18,977 nucleotides of DNA, taken from the NCBI GenBank assembly GCA_013330925.1, contig DUHJ01000195.1, positions 1 through 18,977 of the forward strand. Reading direction: 5' to 3'. The notes beneath the pieces are model-generated. The model was not told where the DNA came from. It saw nothing but the letters and a program-made list of their open reading frames with translations, and ran no database searches. Shown here one piece after another: positions 14,327-18,977 of the stretch. This DNA is from Candidatus Poseidoniaceae archaeon (GTDB lineage: Archaea > Thermoplasmatota > Poseidoniia > Poseidoniales > Poseidoniaceae). The position numbers and the translations under genes are program-made. How positions within the stretch are numbered: position 1 is the first letter of the stretch; each line of letters starts with the position of its first letter.

Positions 14327-15258
14327 CGCGCATGGCGGCCACACGTGACGGCTATGGTGCCGCATTGATGGAACTCGCAAGCAACGGCAAGGTCGTCGTG
14401 CTCGAGGCCGACCTTGGCAAGTCGACCAAGTCGCAATTGTTCAGGAAAGCGCACCCGGAACGGACCATCTCGTGCGGGATCGGCGAGCAAAACATGCTCC
14501 TCACGGCAGCGGGATTGGCATCCTCTGGATACATCCCCTTCGCCAGCACCTTCGCCATTTTCACCGAACGTGCGTTTGAACAAATGCGCAACGGTGTTGC
14601 CCGACCAAACCTTGCCGTGCATCTGTGCGGTTCGCACGGTGGTACGCACACAGGGACCGACGGTTCCTCCGCACAGTCCATCGAGGACTTGGCCATCTAC
14701 AGAACGCTACCCAACGTGACCGTGCTGCATCCAGCCGACGACGTGTCGACCAAACTCCTCACGAAGCAATTGGCCGCACACAACGGCCCGTCCTACACAC
14801 GCACGGCGCGGAACAAAACGCCCGTGCTGTACGATGGCCGTGAGAACGAAGTGGCCATCGGCAAAGGCATCGTTCACGGCAGCGGAGAGGACGTGACCAT
14901 CGTGGCGTGTGGCGTGATGGTTTCGCGCTCCATCGATGCAGCCGAGCTTCTTCGAGAAGAGGGCATCAACGCGACCGTCGTGGACATGCACACCCTGAAG
15001 CCGCTCGACACCGAATTGCTGGATCGCCTCTCGGCCAAGAGTGGATGCATGGTGACCGCCGAGGACCACTCCATCATCGGAGGCCTAGGTGGCGCCGTCG
15101 CTGAACATCTGGTTTCCAGCCAACCGGTCCCCTTGGAGCGCGTCGGTGTGAACGACAGGTTTGGGGAATCGGCCCAAGCCGAGGAAATGTTGGAGATGAT
15201 GGGACTCACGGCCAGCAATGTTGCAGAAGCGGCAAAGCGCGCGATGTCCCGGAAGTGA
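14323..15258 (+). CDS. transketolase, C-terminal subunit
   Basis: 311 residues: the pyrimidine-binding half and the C-terminal domain of split transketolase. GIGEQNM (52-58) provides the catalytic Glu55 that activates the thiamine aminopyrimidine ring. [35 protein letters not shown] and [17 protein letters not shown] follow the family pattern; the C-terminal part contains [11 protein letters not shown] and [18 protein letters not shown]. An oddity is GTDGSSAQ, where many transketolases have GxDGxxHQ: Ala117 replaces the usual substrate-contacting His. Some 1-deoxyxylulose-5-phosphate synthase or uncharacterised transketolase-like pairs are alternatives, but the separate N-terminal gene and the transaldolase next door favour transketolase. 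Confidence 0.93.
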   Translation: MTRMAATRDGYGAALMELASNGKVVVLEADLGKSTKSQLFRKAHPERTISCGIGEQNMLLTAAGLASSGYIPFASTFAIFTERAFEQMRNGVARPNLAVHLCGSHGGTHTGTDGSSAQSIEDLAIYRTLPNVTVLHPADDVSTKLLTKQLAAHNGPSYTRTARNKTPVLYDGRENEVAIGKGIVHGSGEDVTIVACGVMVSRSIDAAELLREEGINATVVDMHTLKPLDTELLDRLSAKSGCMVTAEDHSIIGGLGGAVAEHLVSSQPVPLERVGVNDRFGESAQAEEMLEMMGLTASNVAEAAKRAMSRK

Positions 15259-15301
15259 AAACCCCCCAAGATTCAAGGAACGTCCTCAGACGCTCGTCAT
15301 C

Positions 15302-15961
15302 ATGGAATTCTTCCTGGACACGGCTGACGTCGATGAGATTCGTGAAATCGCTGCTTGGGGCATCCTCGACGGCGTGACGACCAACCCCTCGCTCATCAAG
15401 AAGAGCGGTCGCGACTTCAGGGAAGTCGTTCGCGAAATTGCGGGCATTTGCTCTGGACCGATTTCGGCCGAAGTGACCGCGATGGACACCGCAGGCATGG
15501 TGGAGCAAGGCAGGGCCCTGAAGGCAGACCTACCTGACAACGTCATCATCAAGATTCCTTGCACGCCTGAAGGCCTTGCGGCCACTAAGATCCTGACCAA
15601 GGACGGCATCGACACCAACGTGACGCTCATCTTTTCCGCATCTCAGGCCTTGATGGCCGCGAAGGCAGGCGCCACGTACGTTTCACCCTTCATTGGACGA
15701 ATTGATGACACGGGTCATGACGGCATGGAATTGATCGCCGAGATCATGAACACCTGGGCCAACTACGACCTCGACACCAAAGTCCTGGCAGCGTCCGTGC
15801 GCCATCCAACCCACGTGCTTCAGTGCATCCAACTTGGAGCGCACACCGCCACGATGCCCGCCAAGACCTTCCGACAACTCATGAGTCACCCGTTGACCGA
15901 CCGCGGTTTGGAAGGGTTCATGCGTGACTGGGCTGAGGTCGAGGCCCAAGGCAAGGCCTGA
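15302..15961 (+). CDS. tal: transaldolase (TalC/FSA-like small type)
   Basis: 219 residues, the length of the small transaldolase / fructose-6-phosphate aldolase group. [37 protein letters not shown] with Schiff-base Lys84 (equivalent to Lys85 in E. coli FSA), [30 protein letters not shown] and [12 protein letters not shown] are all visible. Transaldolase transfers three-carbon units between sugar phosphates and, next to both transketolase halves, completes a non-oxidative pentose phosphate block. Transaldolase versus F6P aldolase activity cannot be told for certain; the genomic context favours transaldolase. ATG 15302 matches the family N-terminus exactly; the frame extends upstream to 15218 without conserved residues. 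It starts 43 bp after the transketolase stop. Confidence 0.94.
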   Translation: MEFFLDTADVDEIREIAAWGILDGVTTNPSLIKKSGRDFREVVREIAGICSGPISAEVTAMDTAGMVEQGRALKADLPDNVIIKIPCTPEGLAATKILTKDGIDTNVTLIFSASQALMAAKAGATYVSPFIGRIDDTGHDGMELIAEIMNTWANYDLDTKVLAASVRHPTHVLQCIQLGAHTATMPAKTFRQLMSHPLTDRGLEGFMRDWAEVEAQGKA

Positions 15962-16005
15962 TTTTGCGAGGGAGCCTTCATCAAGGAGGCATTCGACGCC
16001 AAGCC

Positions 16006-16010
16006 GGTGA
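16006..16010 (+). promoter_or_regulatory. ribosome binding site deciding the start at 16015
   Basis: GGTGA lies 4 nt before ATG 16015. A stronger-looking AAGGAGG at 15983-15989 has no usable start codon at the right distance; the in-frame TTG at 15964 is upstream of it. Confidence 0.45.
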
Positions 16011-16014
16011 CCGC

Positions 16015-16587
16015 ATGAGCCTACCGGATGACCAACTTCGCCGTCTCCTTGACGGGGAGATTGATGCCGGCGAACTTGCGGGTGACCGCGTCATGGCCAG
16101 CATCGCCGACCGGGTGTTTGGGGTCAAGGTAGATCCTGCGGTCCGACCCGTCAAGCCCAGGGAAGCCGACGGAATCGGTCAGAGCCCCATTGCGTCGAGC
16201 ATGGGTGAACCAGACATGCTGGTTGAGATCATTCCCGGCGGCGTGACCCCACTCCCTGCCCCCCTTGAAGCACCACCGGGTGGAGTTGTTCCTCCCTTGG
16301 AAACACCTGCTGCCATCAAGCGCAGGCGCAAGGGCTTGATCCTCCTTGGAGTCCTCGGCATGGCCACCGCACTGTACAACGTGTTCATGGGTTTGGGCGA
16401 ATTCATCCCCACCTGCGACCCGAGCGTGCACGTCTCCTGCGGTCAAGCCCTCAAACTGAACTGGTACGACGCATACCGCACGTCGGAGCACATCGCCTGG
16501 GGCGAGACCGGCGTGTGGGGAATCCCCGACATGGTCGCCACCGGCGCGAGTGCGTTGCTGATGCTCTTCGGTTTCAAGAAGCGTTGA
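16015..16587 (+). CDS. two-helix membrane protein with Pro-rich linker, unknown function
   Basis: 190 residues; family not recognised. The N-terminal ~60 residues are charged and soluble (MSLPDDQLRRLLDGEIDAGE), followed by a Pro/Gly-rich linker (about 72-99: GGVTPLPAPLEAPPGGVVPP). A basic patch KRRRKG precedes helix 1 (about 107-127, LILLGVLGMATALYNVFMGL). The loop between helices is about 37 residues, with Cys134 and Cys142 (CDPSVHVSC) and several aromatic residues (LNWYDAYRTSEHIAWGETGVW). Helix 2 spans about 169-186 and ends in FKKR. By the positive-inside rule both termini are cytoplasmic and the Cys-containing loop external (inference). It sits between the transaldolase (53 bp) and proS (39 bp). 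Confidence 0.75.
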   Translation: MSLPDDQLRRLLDGEIDAGELAGDRVMASIADRVFGVKVDPAVRPVKPREADGIGQSPIASSMGEPDMLVEIIPGGVTPLPAPLEAPPGGVVPPLETPAAIKRRRKGLILLGVLGMATALYNVFMGLGEFIPTCDPSVHVSCGQALKLNWYDAYRTSEHIAWGETGVWGIPDMVATGASALLMLFGFKKR

Positions 16588-16626
16588 CGCCGTCATCTTG
16601 ATGGCTCGGCGCGCAGGGCCTCGTCC

Positions 16627-18144
16627 ATGGGCAAGAAGGTGGCCAAGGCCAACCGAGGCATTCCGTCGAAGTCCGAAGCGTTCACTGAATGGTACCCGTT
16701 CATCGTTGAAGCGGCCGAGTTGGTCGACAAGCGCTATCCGATCAAAGGCATGGACGTCTGGAGGCCGTACGGCTGGAAGACCATGCGCCTCATCGACGCC
16801 CTGACGCACGGGGAAATGGAGCGTACGAACCACGAAGAGGTCAATTTTCCGCTCCTCATTCCAGAGGTGTTGTTGGAAAAAGAAAACGCGCTTGTCGCCC
16901 GCCTGAAGCGAGCCAGGGAAGAAGGGGTCGACCCTGACGAGCTCCGCGACGAAGAAGAGGAAGCCGGATTCAAGAAGGAAGTCTACTGGGTCCGACACGC
17001 CGGTGAAAATGAATTGGATGTACCGATGTTCCTTCGTCCAACGTCCGAGACCGCGATGTACACCATGTTCCCGCTGTGGATTCGCTCCCATGCCGATCTC
17101 CCGCTCAAGGTGTACCAAACCGTGAACACCTTCCGCTACGAAACCAAACAGACACGTTCCTTCATTCGTGTTCGAGAAATCCACTTCTTCGAAGCCCACA
17201 CTGCTCACGTTGACGAGGACGACGCCACGGCGCAAATCGAACAAGACCTCGACATCGTGGACCGCTTGATGCACAAACTCTGCTTGCCGGTGCTGAAGGC
17301 CAAGCGTCCCGTTTGGGACACCTTCCCTGGAGCATGGTACACCATCGGCATCGACGCCATCATGCCCAATGGGCGAACCTTGCAGGTTGCATCCTGCCAC
17401 CACTACCGGGACCAGTGGGCCAAAGCCTTCGACATCACGTACGAAACGAAGGATGCAACGCAGGCTCACGTTCACCAGACCACTTACGGCATGTCCGAAC
17501 GTCTCCTGGGCGCCGTGGTCGGCATGCACGGTGACGATTCTGGTTTGATCATGCCACCCGCCATTGCCCCCATCCAGGTGGTGATTTGCCCGCTCGTGCG
17601 AAAGAACGCGACCGTGGACACCGTCGCAGTCGCGCATGACGTCGCAGAGCGACTCCGTGATGCCGGTTTGCGGGTGAAAGTGGACGACCGAGACCTGCAC
17701 CCCGGTCAGAAGTACTACGATTGGGAAATCAAGGGCGTTCCGCTCCGCCTCGAGGTCGGCCCCCGCGACGTGGAGCAAGGCAGCGTCTTTGCCGCACGTC
17801 GAACCGGTGGAAAATCCCCGATTCCGATGGATGAACTCGAAAGCGGTGTCCGCTCGACCCTCGATGAGATCGCAGAAGAGTTGCGAACACGCGCCCATGC
17901 CCACGTCGATGAAATCGTTCAACCCCTGCCTGCCTGGACCGAAGGCGGGTTGGCCACGCCGGTCGAAGAAGGCCGGATCTACGAATTGGCGTTCGACGGC
18001 AGTGACGCTGACGCAGAACGCCTTGAGCGAGCCACTGGGCTCGGGTTCCTTGGCGACGCCACGGAGCCTTATCCCGAACCTCGCCCGTGCCATGCCACAG
18101 GTTCGCCCACCACACGCCGGGTTCTGCTGTCAAGGTCATATTGA
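16627..18144 (+). CDS. proS: prolyl-tRNA synthetase, archaeal/eukaryotic type
   Basis: Class II aminoacyl-tRNA synthetase charging tRNA-Pro. 505 residues, slightly longer than the usual ~480. Motif 2 region: VNTFRYETKQTRSFIRVREI (166-185) then HFFEAHTAH. LRPTSETAMY (136-145) is the proline/ATP pocket, motif 3 is GMSERLLGAVVGMHGD (288-303), and the anticodon-binding domain begins near APIQVVICPL. The C-terminal domain ends in RRVLLSRSY, with the C-terminal Tyr typical of archaeal and eukaryotic-type ProRS. The usual C-terminal zinc cysteines look eroded: PCHATGS has one Cys (Cys488) where relatives have CxxC. A charged stretch at about 91-116 (ARLKRAREEGVDPDELRDEE) lengthens the loop before motif-2-proximal residues. 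ATG 16627 has only a weak upstream site. Confidence 0.96.
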   Translation: MGKKVAKANRGIPSKSEAFTEWYPFIVEAAELVDKRYPIKGMDVWRPYGWKTMRLIDALTHGEMERTNHEEVNFPLLIPEVLLEKENALVARLKRAREEGVDPDELRDEEEEAGFKKEVYWVRHAGENELDVPMFLRPTSETAMYTMFPLWIRSHADLPLKVYQTVNTFRYETKQTRSFIRVREIHFFEAHTAHVDEDDATAQIEQDLDIVDRLMHKLCLPVLKAKRPVWDTFPGAWYTIGIDAIMPNGRTLQVASCHHYRDQWAKAFDITYETKDATQAHVHQTTYGMSERLLGAVVGMHGDDSGLIMPPAIAPIQVVICPLVRKNATVDTVAVAHDVAERLRDAGLRVKVDDRDLHPGQKYYDWEIKGVPLRLEVGPRDVEQGSVFAARRTGGKSPIPMDELESGVRSTLDEIAEELRTRAHAHVDEIVQPLPAWTEGGLATPVEEGRIYELAFDGSDADAERLERATGLGFLGDATEPYPEPRPCHATGSPTTRRVLLSRSY

Positions 18145-18171
18145 CGGCGCCGATTGTCAGCCAAGGCTTAC

Positions 18172-18786
18172 ATGAGGACAATGCTTGCAACGCCCATGAA
18201 AGAGCTGCAAGCCTTTGCGCTGGCTTTTGTCCTCATTTCAGGACTCGTCCTTGGAATCACCGAACCATGGGACAATGCAACACCACAAGGGAGCACCAGC
18301 GCTGACGAGGACGGAACCAGTGGAGAAACTTCAGCGCCCGAGGATGGAATGAGCGAAAGAGCCGATGCTGCTGCACAACCTTCGGAACCGGCAACAGCAC
18401 CCCGATCTGAGCAGTGCTTGGACAGTCACAATTCCTTAGCCATGCACATTCACCCGAGGGTTGAATTGGTCATTGATGGCCAGAGCATCGCTGTCCCGGA
18501 TGACCTTGGTATCGACACCTCAGCATGCGTTCAAGCCATGCACCTTCTCCACACGCACGACGCAACCGGCAAACTTCACATCGAAGGGTACGAGACCTTC
18601 TCTCCGACCGCCCAACTCATTTTCGAGGTCTGGAACATCAGTTTCCCAGAAGATGACACGTTGCAGCCATTGTTCGACGAGCCGGCCAGGGTGAGTATCA
18701 CGGTCAACGGTGTGGCCACCGAGGCTGCTTGGGACGACATCGAGCTCAAGGACGGTGAAACCTTGCGCATCGAGCACACACCCTGA
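18172..18786 (+). CDS. His-rich secreted or membrane-anchored protein, HxH/LHTHD family
   Basis: 204 residues from ATG 18172 (AAGG 5 nt upstream). Internal ATGs at 18181 and 18196, and TTG 18154, are alternatives. A hydrophobic segment at about 12-30 (LQAFALAFVLISGLVLGIT) is a signal peptide or anchor, followed by a Ser/Thr/Asp/Glu/Ala-rich linker to about residue 80. The folded domain has MHIHPRVELVIDGQ (His92, His94), Cys82, Cys119, and HLLHTHDATGKLHIEGYE (His124, His127, His129, His136), then a second half with FEVWNISFP and a beta-rich end. HxH plus LHTHD.(S/T)G.(I/L)HIE resembles a widespread extracytoplasmic domain of unknown function; a metal-binding role is inference. It follows proS by 27 bp and is convergent with the next gene. 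Confidence 0.82.
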   Translation: MRTMLATPMKELQAFALAFVLISGLVLGITEPWDNATPQGSTSADEDGTSGETSAPEDGMSERADAAAQPSEPATAPRSEQCLDSHNSLAMHIHPRVELVIDGQSIAVPDDLGIDTSACVQAMHLLHTHDATGKLHIEGYETFSPTAQLIFEVWNISFPEDDTLQPLFDEPARVSITVNGVATEAAWDDIELKDGETLRIEHTP

Positions 18787-18836
18787 ATCAGACATACGGC
18801 AAGGACCTGGGCTGAAACGTCAGGTGTTCGGTGGTG

Positions 18837-18977
18837 TCAGAACGGCAGGGAATCCCCATCGAGGTCCATTTCGCCCTCTTTCATCATCTTCCGCATCTGC
18901 TTGTTGAGACGACGGTTTCCACCCATTCCCTTCATCATCTTCCTCGAACGGTTCCACTGACCGATCAACTCCCGCAC
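18837..18977 (-). CDS. C-terminus of an SRP54-like (signal recognition particle) protein, partial
   Basis: Open from the right edge inward on the minus strand: 46 residues, then TGA at 18839-18837. The stretch LIGQWNRSRKMMKGMGG then NRRLNKQMRKMMKEGEMD and a final DSLPF is rich in Met, Lys, Arg and Gly. This fits the end of the SRP54 M domain, whose Met-rich helices bind 7S RNA and signal sequences. Only the tail is visible, so the GTPase (NG) domain cannot be checked and the call remains tentative. It is separated from the convergent His-rich protein gene by 50 bp in which I see no terminator hairpin or long T-run. Confidence 0.6.
   Translation of the reverse strand: MRELIGQWNRSRKMMKGMGGNRRLNKQMRKMMKEGEMDLDGDSLPF

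Noticed and set aside
16021..18093. 690-residue open frame on the minus strand opposite the membrane protein and proS
   Set aside because: It spans two genes with strong protein evidence on the plus strand. Its translation has no recognisable motif, and it follows from codon bias (few reverse-complement stop codons) on the opposite strand.
18787..18836. Terminator between convergent genes
   Set aside because: No hairpin of useful length and no run of five or more T in this 50-bp gap.

Overview
The window looks like a piece of an archaeal chromosome, most likely a marine Euryarchaeote of the Poseidoniales (Marine Group II) type. Archaeal markers seen directly are a DNA primase small subunit (PriS), an archaeal/eukaryotic-type prolyl-tRNA synthetase ending in a C-terminal Tyr, a transketolase split into two genes, and a final fragment resembling the SRP54 C-terminus. 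Several genes have GGTG/GGAGG ribosome sites. The order-level assignment is inference from overall style (tight packing, moderately high GC, Ala/Pro-rich arms on membrane and cytosolic proteins). No rRNA, tRNA, CRISPR array or insertion sequence was seen, and no gene-free stretch exceeds 75 bp.

Left edge to 666 (+): the 3' part of a CNNM/CorC-like CBS membrane protein. Positions 650-11306 (all minus strand, read right to left) form one tightly packed run of ten genes: a P2-type cation ATPase; mqnE, mqnA and mqnD of the futalosine menaquinone pathway; a half-length deoxyhypusine-hydroxylase-like protein; a small zinc-ribbon protein; priS; a Pro/Ala-rich protein with a duplicated C-terminal module; a four-helix membrane protein with an Ala/Pro-rich arm; and an alpha/beta hydrolase. 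Gaps inside the run are 2 to 73 bp, so much of it may be co-transcribed.

Positions 11334-18786 (all plus strand): an OPT-family transporter, divergent from the ATPase; both transketolase halves; a transaldolase (together a non-oxidative pentose phosphate block); a two-helix membrane protein of unknown role; proS; and a His-rich exported or anchored protein. At the right edge the C-terminus of an SRP54-like gene enters on the minus strand.

The most notable item is the 158-residue deoxyhypusine-hydroxylase-like protein. It carries only one pair of HE metal-ligand motifs, at the same 33-residue spacing as in the eukaryotic enzyme, plus the SVDPAPPA linker that in eukaryotic DOHH precedes the C-terminal half. 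It is translationally coupled to mqnD. Second is the unrecognised protein next to priS with two tandem copies of an AFLASPEF..LY.RVG module.
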